DNA from: JBBRMG01 sp038230955
GTDB lineage: Bacteria; Patescibacteriota; Doudnabacteria; UBA920
DNA: 8,544 nt
Assembly: GCA_038230955.1 (NCBI GenBank)
Contig: JBBRMG010000029.1
Span: 1 to 8,544, forward strand
Direction of reading: 5' to 3'
Positions 1 to 5,700 of this stretch are shown piece after piece. The notes beneath the pieces were generated by a model. It was not told the origin of the DNA, ran no database searches, and worked only from the letters and a program-made list of their open reading frames with translations. Both the position numbers and the translations under genes were made by a program. Position 1 is the first letter of the stretch. The number at the start of each line of letters is the position of its first letter.

Positions 1-1
1 C

Positions 2-1141
2 AACACTCCTGCCACCAACACTCCTGTCGGCGGCGATTGTGGTAATCCAATTAACCCATGTGCTCAAAAGCCAATAGTGGTTTATGCCGGTGTGGAGTCA
101 AGTATTCAGAAGTATCTCTGTGTGCCGGGAAGTGGGTCAGACAAGAATGCCAATACTGTTCAGAACAAAAGTATTAGTCCAACAGATGGAATTGGCGATA
201 CTGGTCTGCGAGCCACCAACAATCATGATTCTGGTGACCTGGCCTTGTGTGTTAATCGGTTGTATCGCTTTGGTGCGGCCATTGGGTCATTCGCTGCCGT
301 ATTCTTCATTGCTCTTGCCGGGTATTTTTACATCGTAGCAGGGGAGAGTGGTAAATCTCGCGCTAAGACCATGATTATTTCTGTTATTGCCGGTTTAGTG
401 ATTATCTTTACTGCCTACATTTTTCTGAGACAAATTAACCCGTCAATAACTGAATTTCGCACTATACAACCACCGCAACTATCCGGAGTACCAGGTGCCT
501 ATCCGAGTTGTGCTGATGTTAAACTGGGCGAGCAGTGTTTGCAGCCTGATGGCACTACTGGGGTAGGTAATGGTAGTGGAGGGTATGTTGGAGGTGATGT
601 TGCAGGCAAAAGTGGGAAAGTTTGTAGCGCTGGAAAAGATCAAACAGGAATTAAAGCTAAATGCAGTGGCATTCCATCAAATTTGCAGGCAGCAATTACA
701 AAAGCGGCTCAAGATAATCATATGGACGAAAAATTTATAAAGTCAGTCATTTCTTTGGAGAGTAGTTGGAGAGAAAATGCATCAAATAGTTGCTGTTTTG
801 GATTGATGCAAATGAAACCCGCCACGGCTGCAAGATATGGTTGCACAGGCGAAGCATGGAAAACTAACGGAGCAATAGAGATACCATGCAGTGTAAAATA
901 TTTAGCGTATATAAGAGATCATTTCGGCGCTGACAGCCCCGCTTTAATGTATGCAGGTTATAATGCTGGGGAAGGGACAGTTAAAAAACCAAGCCAACCT
1001 TGTCCAGGACAATATAAATGGCAATGTGCTTTTGATGATAAAGAACAAACTAAATGCAATACAGATTATGCTTATGACGGGACGCGTAATGGTGTAGTTA
1101 CAATAATACGTTTGATGAGTGATTATCAGACATGCAGGTAA
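2..1141 (+). CDS. Pilin-like protein fused to a lytic transglycosylase (A1), 5'-truncated
   Basis: The reading frame is open from base 2, so the gene begins outside the window. The GTG at 77 is an internal codon, because the upstream codons (NTPATNTP, then CGNPINPC) match the N-terminal part of the paralogue at 1682. In order it shows a Cys-containing exported stretch, two hydrophobic helices (about 272-346 and 365-436) joined by a short basic loop, a Gly/Ser linker (about 560-640), and a C-terminal SLT domain. The SLT motifs are clear: SLESSW with catalytic Glu at 758-760, then GLMQMKPATA and AGYNAGEG. The helices resemble TrbC/VirB2-type pilins of Patescibacteria. The SLT fold cleaves the MurNAc-GlcNAc glycan bond, like VirB1 of type IV secretion systems. 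The basic loop should face the cytoplasm, putting both ends and the enzyme outside the membrane. It is followed after 4 nt by its small companion gene. The family calls are secure; the biological role is inferred. Confidence 0.88.
   Translation, partial: NTPATNTPVGGDCGNPINPCAQKPIVVYAGVESSIQKYLCVPGSGSDKNANTVQNKSISPTDGIGDTGLRATNNHDSGDLALCVNRLYRFGAAIGSFAAVFFIALAGYFYIVAGESGKSRAKTMIISVIAGLVIIFTAYIFLRQINPSITEFRTIQPPQLSGVPGAYPSCADVKLGEQCLQPDGTTGVGNGSGGYVGGDVAGKSGKVCSAGKDQTGIKAKCSGIPSNLQAAITKAAQDNHMDEKFIKSVISLESSWRENASNSCCFGLMQMKPATAARYGCTGEAWKTNGAIEIPCSVKYLAYIRDHFGADSPALMYAGYNAGEGTVKKPSQPCPGQYKWQCAFDDKEQTKCNTDYAYDGTRNGVVTIIRLMSDYQTCR
38..553 (+). repeat. Pilin-module repeat, copy 1
   Basis: Coding repeat from the CGNPINPC cysteine pair to the CLQPDG motif, ~172 codons. 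It shares six cysteines and both helices with copies 2 and 3. It differs most in the loop between YLCVP and RATNN (about 128-210), where it has an unrelated, Asn/Ser-rich sequence. Confidence 0.85.
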
Positions 1142-1145
1142 ATCT

Positions 1146-1685
1146 ATGAATAAAAAACTTTTAATTATATTAGTTGGTAGCGTAGCGGGCATAATTTTTG
1201 TAATTGCCATTATTTTAATATTTTCAAAAAAAAGCAGTAACCTAACACCAGTGAATCCATTGATTCAAGCAGCGAATTATAAGGGCGCTGTTCTCAAACA
1301 AGACCAAGGAAATAGTATGGTATGGAAAACAACCAAGGGAGACGTGGTATCAAGTAATATATTTAACAAATATCCACTTACAAATACTCAATATGGCGAT
1401 CCTGAATATTTGACTCTTGCAAAATCCTCGGAGTATGAAATTAAATATGTTTATAATGGCGACAATATTAATATCAATTTGGTGGGAGCTGACTTAGTTA
1501 AGTCGCGCAAGGATGCAGAACAACAATTTTTGTCTATTCTAAAAATAAGCGAAAATGATGCATGCAAACTGTCTATTTCAGTGACGATTCCTCAGAAAGT
1601 TAGTATGGCACTTGGAGGAGACGACACAGTCGATTATGGGTTAAGTTTTTGTTCAGGAGCTTTCATATATAAGCAAACTCGATGA
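1146..1685 (+). CDS. Small single-pass membrane protein (B1), companion of A1
   Basis: I chose the ATG at 1146 over the GTG at 1119. It lies 4 nt after the A1 stop with an AGG at 1136-1138, and it gives a clean N-terminus (MNKKLL) of 179 residues. Residues 5-26 form one hydrophobic helix preceded by lysines, so the remaining ~150 residues should face outward. The C-terminal half (about 95-170) is paralogous to the protein at 3053. Both have an aromatic beta-like stretch, then a helix with a (F/V)L.IL.(I/V) pattern ahead of a conserved ACxL (Cys140), and a second Cys near the end (GLSFC, Cys169) that may form a disulfide. I have seen similar two-Cys proteins in Patescibacteria but know no assigned function. 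The stop overlaps the next start (ATGA). Position behind a cell-wall hydrolase suggests an inhibitor, immunity or assembly partner, which is inference. Confidence 0.82.
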   Translation: MNKKLLIILVGSVAGIIFVIAIILIFSKKSSNLTPVNPLIQAANYKGAVLKQDQGNSMVWKTTKGDVVSSNIFNKYPLTNTQYGDPEYLTLAKSSEYEIKYVYNGDNININLVGADLVKSRKDAEQQFLSILKISENDACKLSISVTIPQKVSMALGGDDTVDYGLSFCSGAFIYKQTR

Positions 1686-3043
1686 TCAGAAATAGTATTT
1701 TTCCAAAAATATTTGCTATTTGGAATATGCTAGTTATATTCTTAAGTTTTGTGATTTTGTTTGGTGGGCCCAGCTTTGCATCTGCGCAGTACACTATAAC
1801 GCAAAATCCAGTACCCAAGTCTATAACAAACACTCCTACCAACACTCCTCCTGGCGGTGGTTGTGGTAATCCCATTAACCCATGTGCTCAAAAACCAGTT
1901 GTTGCATATGGCGGTGTGGAATCGAGTATTCGCACATATCTTTGCGTGCCTAACAGTGGGGGAGATAAAGCACCTAGCGTAGATCCAACAACAGGAGTCA
2001 CAATCGGAGGGACTACTTACGGCGCACGAGCCACCAATAATACAGACGGGGGCGACCTTGTATTATGTGTTAACCGTTTGTATCGCTTTGGCGCCGCCAT
2101 TGGGTCATTCGCTGCCGTATTCTTTATTGCTCTAGCCGGTTATTATTACATTGTGGCAGGGGAGACTGGTAAGACTAAAGCCAAGTCGATGATAATTTCT
2201 GTTATTGCTGGATTAGTGATAATTTTCACCGCATTTATTTTTTTGAAACAGATTAACCCTAGCCTAACTGAATTTCGCACTATACAACCACCAGTGCTGT
2301 CCGGTGTGCCAGAAAAGTATCCTGATTGTGCGGCGATTAAATTGGGCGAACAATGTTTGCAGCCAGATGGCACCATTGGAGTTGGTGATGGGAAGGGCGG
2401 CAGTACAACAGGTGCTGGTGGTAGTAAACCAAATTGCATTGCTAATAAGAAGTATTCTTTCTTGTGTGATTCACCTTTGGCCACGGATCATTGGCCGTCT
2501 TATAAGGAAGATAAAGCCAAAGCAACTACATCCAGCAATTCTACTGTTCAAGGCTATATCACTAAAGTATTAGATATAGCAAAGGGAGCTGGTTTTGAGA
2601 GTAGAATTTTGCAAGTTTATAGACCATCTGAATATGGGGCTCATATGCGCTCATATTTCGAAGCCTATGCTTTACATAAAGGTAAGTCTGATGCCTGGGT
2701 AAAGAGTCATGGTACATATTGTGACGGCAATATTCAATATGTGACATCGGAAGATATAAAAAAAATTGCCGCAGCAGATTGGCCAAACATCAATGCAGAT
2801 ATTGAGAAGCATATGAATGGGGCTTCTTACGATGGAACTTATAATACAACATGTGACTCAGATCATGGTTATGGTTATGCTGTAGATATTAGTAATCCAA
2901 GTGCGGCTGACATTGCCAAGTTGCATACGGCAGGGCTGTGCCATAATCTCGGAGCGGCAGCCAATAAAAAATATAATCAAGACACTGATGGCAATCACTT
3001 TGTTTTAAATGATAAAAATAGAGCTGGTGGCAGTTGCCAGTAA
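1682..3043 (+). CDS. Pilin-like protein fused to a VanY-like M15 peptidase (A2)
   Basis: The complete 453-residue protein shows the full family architecture. A signal peptide (hydrophobic core ~15-30, likely cleavage after ASA at ~35) leads to a Thr/Pro-rich spacer and the pilin module. That module has Cys61, Cys68, Cys88, Cys129, helices ~135-159 and ~168-190, then INPSL and Cys216/Cys225. A Gly/Ser linker (~231-250) follows. The C-terminal domain (~255-453) carries SDHGYGYAVDIS, matching the SxHxxGxAxD zinc motif of M15B (VanY) D,D-carboxypeptidases with His395 and Asp402. The later GNHF (His439) is the plausible third zinc ligand, and an upstream YRP resembles the family's substrate-side Arg. 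The predicted job is cutting peptidoglycan stem peptides outside the membrane. Cys residues in the catalytic domain (252, 262, 347, 391, 420, 452) suggest disulfides. The start overlaps the previous stop (ATGA) with no nearby Shine-Dalgarno, so translation is probably coupled. M15 is confident; substrate specificity is unknown. Confidence 0.87.
   Translation: MIRNSIFPKIFAIWNMLVIFLSFVILFGGPSFASAQYTITQNPVPKSITNTPTNTPPGGGCGNPINPCAQKPVVAYGGVESSIRTYLCVPNSGGDKAPSVDPTTGVTIGGTTYGARATNNTDGGDLVLCVNRLYRFGAAIGSFAAVFFIALAGYYYIVAGETGKTKAKSMIISVIAGLVIIFTAFIFLKQINPSLTEFRTIQPPVLSGVPEKYPDCAAIKLGEQCLQPDGTIGVGDGKGGSTTGAGGSKPNCIANKKYSFLCDSPLATDHWPSYKEDKAKATTSSNSTVQGYITKVLDIAKGAGFESRILQVYRPSEYGAHMRSYFEAYALHKGKSDAWVKSHGTYCDGNIQYVTSEDIKKIAAADWPNINADIEKHMNGASYDGTYNTTCDSDHGYGYAVDISNPSAADIAKLHTAGLCHNLGAAANKKYNQDTDGNHFVLNDKNRAGGSCQ
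1862..2371 (+). repeat. Pilin-module repeat, copy 2
   Basis: Coding repeat of 170 codons with the same boundaries as copy 1. Bases 1904-2049 are almost identical to 3729-3874 in copy 3. Other stretches (2096-2124 and 2267-2292) are identical to copy 1 instead, so the copy is a mosaic. Confidence 0.87.
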
Positions 3044-3052
3044 ATTTACATA

Positions 3053-3547
3053 ATGAATATAGATAAGAAAAAATTGTTTATAGCTGGTGGTATAGTAGTT
3101 TTGGTTATTGTTGTTATTTCGGGTTACCTGTTATCGAAAAATAAATCGGGCGGTACGTTAGCAGTAAGCAATCAAGCCAATGGTCACGCAACAACTAACG
3201 GTTCAAAATTGGTCTTTCAAACTGACTATGGCCAATTTATTCCAATAAATAACTTTGCCGATAGTGGATTGCCAATCAAGAATGGAGCTGTTGTGATCTT
3301 CAGTGACTCCGCTAGTGCTGAATTTACTTATAATGTGGCTCAACGTACTTTTGTGTTAACATATAATCAAGCGGATATTGGTGCAATTGGACCAAAACAA
3401 GCCAAGGCAGAAGCTAAAGTTTTAGACATTCTGGGTGTAGATGCAAACCAAGCTTGTCAGCTGCCAATTGTTATAAAAAATGACGTACCATCATTACCGG
3501 TTTATCTAAAAATGTGTGCCCCTAAAACCAAATTAGATGAAGATTAA
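3053..3547 (+). CDS. Small single-pass membrane protein (B2), companion of A2
   Basis: This 164-residue protein starts 9 nt after the A2 stop with no visible Shine-Dalgarno. It begins with a short lysine-rich stretch (MNIDKKK), followed by one hydrophobic helix (~8-28) and an outward-facing domain. Residues ~88-157 align with the end of the protein at 1146: AEFTYN against YEIKYV, a helix ending VLDILGVDANQACQL against FLSILKISENDACKL, and a final KMC against SFC. Cys135 and Cys155 are therefore the conserved pair. The segment between helix and C-terminal domain (~30-85) differs strongly from B1. The end overlaps the next A gene by 11 nt. The paralogy and alternating order imply a function linked to the A proteins. 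Immunity or periplasmic scaffold are both possible and neither is shown. Confidence 0.8.
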   Translation: MNIDKKKLFIAGGIVVLVIVVISGYLLSKNKSGGTLAVSNQANGHATTNGSKLVFQTDYGQFIPINNFADSGLPIKNGAVVIFSDSASAEFTYNVAQRTFVLTYNQADIGAIGPKQAKAEAKVLDILGVDANQACQLPIVIKNDVPSLPVYLKMCAPKTKLDED

Positions 3548-4688
3548 AAAATATACAATAGCCAAAATTTTACACGCAGCACTTCTTGTGTTTATGTTGT
3601 TTGCTATGTCAAATATTTATTTGACTCGATCTGCCTATGCTCAAAATTCCCAAGCTATAAAAAGCTCTGTTACGAAGGCGGCAGGTTGCGGTAATGCGTT
3701 GAACCCTTGTGCGCAAAAAGCCCCCGTAGCATATGGTGGTGTGGAATCGAGTATTCGCACATATCTTTGCGTGCCTAACAGTGGGGGAGATAAAGCACCT
3801 AGCGTAGATCCAACAACCGGAGTCACAATCGGGGGGACTACTTATGGCGCACGAGCCACCAATAATACCGACGGCGGTGATCTTGTGCTCTGCGTCAATC
3901 GGTTGTATCGCTTTGGGGCGGCCATTGGTTCGTTTGCTGCTGTTTTCTTTATTGCTCTTGCCGGCTATTATTACATTGTGGCAGGGGAGAGTGGCAAGAC
4001 CCGGGCCAAAGCCACCATTACTAGTGTTATTGCCGGACTTGTAATTATTTTCGGTGCATTTATTTTCCTAAAGCAAATTAACCCAAACCTTACTCAATTT
4101 CGTTCCATTCAGCCACCGCAGTTAACTGGTGTGCCAAAATCGTATCCTAGTTGTGTCTCCGTTGATTTTGGAACTGATTGTTTGCAGCCTGACGGGACAG
4201 TAGGATCGAGTCTAGGTGTTCAGAATGGGACATTACCCCATGGCCTTGCTACTGCATGTAAAGGAGGCATTATAAGTACGCCAGCATCTTTGAACCATGA
4301 CCCAGGGGCATCGCAAATATGCAAAGACTTGGCTGATGTGCTTGCTGGGCTACAAGCCAAACTTCCCTCTGGAGTGAGATTTTTGTTGTATTCTTCCATA
4401 TCTGGAACTCATGACAGCAGCTGCCACTCGCCTGGAAATGATAATTCAGGTAATTGTGTAGACATTGATCTCGTGGGTGATAGCAGTGCAAATCCCGACT
4501 ACCATAAGGATAATGGAGGGTCCAGTAATCCTAAATGGGGTGATCTTTGTAAGGCCATTGCATCCTTGGGACATGTTAACTTTGCTAATGAGGCTTCCAA
4601 TACCACAGCTTGCCAGCAAATTAAAGCTTATGCCGTCACAAGATTCACAAGTGGTCCTAACCTGCACGTTAATTATATCGGACAATAA
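3537..4688 (+). CDS. Pilin-like protein fused to a divergent M15-like peptidase (A3)
   Basis: A 383-residue third paralogue. The signal peptide has a hydrophobic core at ~11-28 and likely cleavage after AYA (~35). The pilin module follows with Cys51, Cys58, Cys78, Cys119, helices ~125-149 and ~158-180, INPNL, and Cys206/Cys215. The linker is short (~221-235). The C-terminal domain (~236-383) has THDSSCHSPG, then GNCVDIDL, and ends with LHVNY. Histidine (292 or 297), aspartate (309 or 311) and terminal His377 fit the His-Asp-His zinc pattern of M15-type peptidases. The first motif is interrupted by an insertion (NDNSGN) compared with SxHxxGxAxD, so the assignment is less firm than for A2. It starts 11 nt inside the preceding gene. 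No companion B gene follows; the operon terminator comes about 110 nt later. The predicted role is extracytoplasmic stem-peptide cleavage. Confidence 0.8.
   Translation: MKIKKYTIAKILHAALLVFMLFAMSNIYLTRSAYAQNSQAIKSSVTKAAGCGNALNPCAQKAPVAYGGVESSIRTYLCVPNSGGDKAPSVDPTTGVTIGGTTYGARATNNTDGGDLVLCVNRLYRFGAAIGSFAAVFFIALAGYYYIVAGESGKTRAKATITSVIAGLVIIFGAFIFLKQINPNLTQFRSIQPPQLTGVPKSYPSCVSVDFGTDCLQPDGTVGSSLGVQNGTLPHGLATACKGGIISTPASLNHDPGASQICKDLADVLAGLQAKLPSGVRFLLYSSISGTHDSSCHSPGNDNSGNCVDIDLVGDSSANPDYHKDNGGSSNPKWGDLCKAIASLGHVNFANEASNTTACQQIKAYAVTRFTSGPNLHVNYIGQ
3687..4196 (+). repeat. Pilin-module repeat, copy 3
   Basis: Coding repeat of 170 codons. The first third nearly matches copy 2 at nucleotide level. 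The later part has diverged at many third positions and at several residues (e.g. TITSVIAGL against MIISVIAGL), while the six cysteines stay fixed. Confidence 0.87.
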
Positions 4689-4718
4689 ATTCGAATACTC
4701 TGTGGCCCAAAATTACAA

Positions 4719-4808
4719 ATGTCGACAGGGGAGTGTCCCACTCGCTTGAAGGCCGGAGGATTAACCAAAGAAGCTTTGAAAGCAGCGTTGCAGTCACCCG
4801 CCAGTTAG
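4719..4808 (+). CDS. Possible 29-residue small ORF after A3
   Basis: ATG at 4719 to TAG at 4806-4808. The frame is the same as A3 and stays open from the A3 stop codon (4686-4688), so it could also be a read-through tail of 39 residues. The C-terminal half (LTKEALKAALQ) would form a helix. No Shine-Dalgarno precedes the ATG, and the stop lies inside the operon terminator. An open run this short is not statistically remarkable. I do not recognise it. Confidence 0.2.
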   Translation: MSTGECPTRLKAGGLTKEALKAALQSPAS

Positions 4809-4835
4809 AAAAAAAATTTCTCTGGCGGGTTTTTG
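4797..4835 (+). terminator. Intrinsic terminator of the pilin-hydrolase operon
   Basis: An 8-bp GC-rich stem, CCCGCCAG (4797-4804) with CTGGCGGG (4822-4829), extended inward by AGAAA/TTTCT and followed by five T (4830-4834). It ends plus-strand transcription about 110 nt after A3. Confidence 0.88.
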
Positions 4836-5073
4836 TAAATTCCAAAATCGGCAGTCGGAATATACAGATTTCAAAACCAAAAAATAATCCATAACAAAGT
4901 CAGCCCCAATCCAGCTGAATTTACTGATTGATAACTAAGTGGGCGAGAATCATCATTATTTGAGTAGATTATCAAAACCCTTATATATAAAGGATATATA
5001 CCGCGTCTTATAACCTTCATTCTGCGACGCGCACAATATTTCCCTTTGTACCACTCCCTCTTCGGTGCTTGGT
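4836..5073. other. Intergenic spacer without a recognisable gene
   Basis: AT-rich stretch with no supportable ORF or RNA gene on either strand. Visible structure is limited to a weak plus-strand promoter-like pair (TTGAGT 4960-4965, TATATA 4982-4987, spacer 16) and a 6-bp inverted repeat CGCGTC (5002-5007)/GACGCG (5026-5031). Together these could start and fold a short RNA, but no plus-strand T-run closes it. Confidence 0.4.
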
Positions 5074-5075
5074 AT

Positions 5076-5118
5076 AAAAAGAAGCCCAGCGAATTAGATT
5101 GTTCTAATTTACTGGGCT
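5076..5118 (-). terminator. Terminator of the minus-strand gene at 5150-5557
   Basis: A two-part hairpin: AGCCCAG (5083-5089) with CTGGGCT (5112-5118), and AATTAGA (5092-5098) with TCTAATT (5103-5109) around a 4-nt loop. Read on the minus strand it is followed by TCTTTTT (5082-5076). There is no T-run on the plus side, so the orientation is clear. Confidence 0.88.
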
Positions 5119-5149
5119 ATATGATTTTGTGCCTATGCAGAAGCTTGGC

Positions 5150-5557
5150 TTAGGACAGGTCCATATAAACCTTGCCACTGCGCCTGCCAATTTGGTAAGT
5201 AATTGGCACATCCTCCCCCACCGAAAGCGTTACAAAATCTTTTCTCGGTATTGCAAAGGATTCCGTAACTCCTAGAAAATTGACCTCAGCTCGGTAACTG
5301 TTAGGGATCAACATGTTAGGGTAGTTTGTCGGTATCCACCCAGCGTCGTACTGAGAGCTGACAGGTGAAAACTGGTATTGCCCAATAGCCGGCCCGCAAC
5401 ACAGTTTTACCACAGTCGCTCGAGCGCGCTTTATTGGCACTCCCAATCGGTCAAAAAACTCGTATGTTGAAATGTATGCTATAACAGCAATAAATCCAAC
5501 AATAAGCAAAATTGCCAGAATTGGCGCAAACACGCTTTCAATAACTTGATATAACAT
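5150..5557 (-). CDS. Small membrane protein with a DUF2500-like C-terminal domain
   Basis: A 135-residue protein. Residues ~9-31 form one strong hydrophobic helix; the rest looks like a beta-rich soluble domain. The C-terminal pattern YRAEVNF...FAIPRKDFVTLSVGEDVPITYQ resembles DUF2500 proteins such as E. coli YhhM, where a 'Y.A.F ... F.(V/L)....Y..L..GD.G.L.Y.G' pattern follows an N-terminal membrane helix. That is recognition by eye, and function in that family is unknown. Start choice is firm: AAGGAGG (5567-5573 on the plus strand) lies 9 nt upstream of the ATG. The gene forms a complete single-gene unit with a near-consensus promoter and its own terminator. Confidence 0.8.
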   Translation of the reverse strand: MLYQVIESVFAPILAILLIVGFIAVIAYISTYEFFDRLGVPIKRARATVVKLCCGPAIGQYQFSPVSSQYDAGWIPTNYPNMLIPNSYRAEVNFLGVTESFAIPRKDFVTLSVGEDVPITYQIGRRSGKVYMDLS

Positions 5558-5586
5558 AAACTGCGTCCTCCTTCAACGCTGCCCAG

Positions 5587-5615
5587 ATTATGCACGATAT
5601 GGACACATAGGTCAA
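5587..5615 (-). promoter_or_regulatory. Sigma70-type promoter for the gene at 5150-5557
   Basis: On the minus strand, TTGACC (5615-5610) and CATAAT (5592-5587) are separated by exactly 17 nt. The predicted start of transcription is near 5580, giving a leader of about 23 nt that contains the AAGGAGG ribosome binding site. Confidence 0.8.
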
Positions 5616-5626
5616 TAGGGCGTGCT

Positions 5627-5682
5627 AAAAAAGAAATGCCGCATCGAAAGTTAAATTAATAACTTCAGATGCGGCTTTTTTT
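5627..5682. terminator. Bidirectional terminator downstream of the gene at 5701-6246
   Basis: GCCGCATC (5638-5645) pairs with GATGCGGC (5668-5675), with further AAGTTA-type pairing inside. Seven T follow on the plus strand (5676-5682), and on the minus strand ATTTCTTTTTT follows (5637-5627). For the minus-strand gene it lies about 25 nt past the stop. Confidence 0.87.
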
Positions 5683-5700
5683 ACTTCTTCTCCTTGTTGA

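Noticed and set aside
77..79. GTG at 77 as the true start of the first gene
   Set aside because: Upstream codons 2-76 are open and match the N-terminal CGNPINPC and Thr/Pro stretch of the paralogue at 1682, which continues up to a signal peptide. The gene is 5'-truncated.
1119..1145. GTG at 1119 as the start of B1
   Set aside because: It would add nine residues overlapping the previous gene. The ATG at 1146 gives the Lys-rich lead into the membrane helix and has an AGG at a usable distance.
5049..5074. TACCA/TGGTA inverted repeat upstream of the 5083 hairpin
   Set aside because: Only 5 bp with a 16-nt loop and no further pairing; likely chance.
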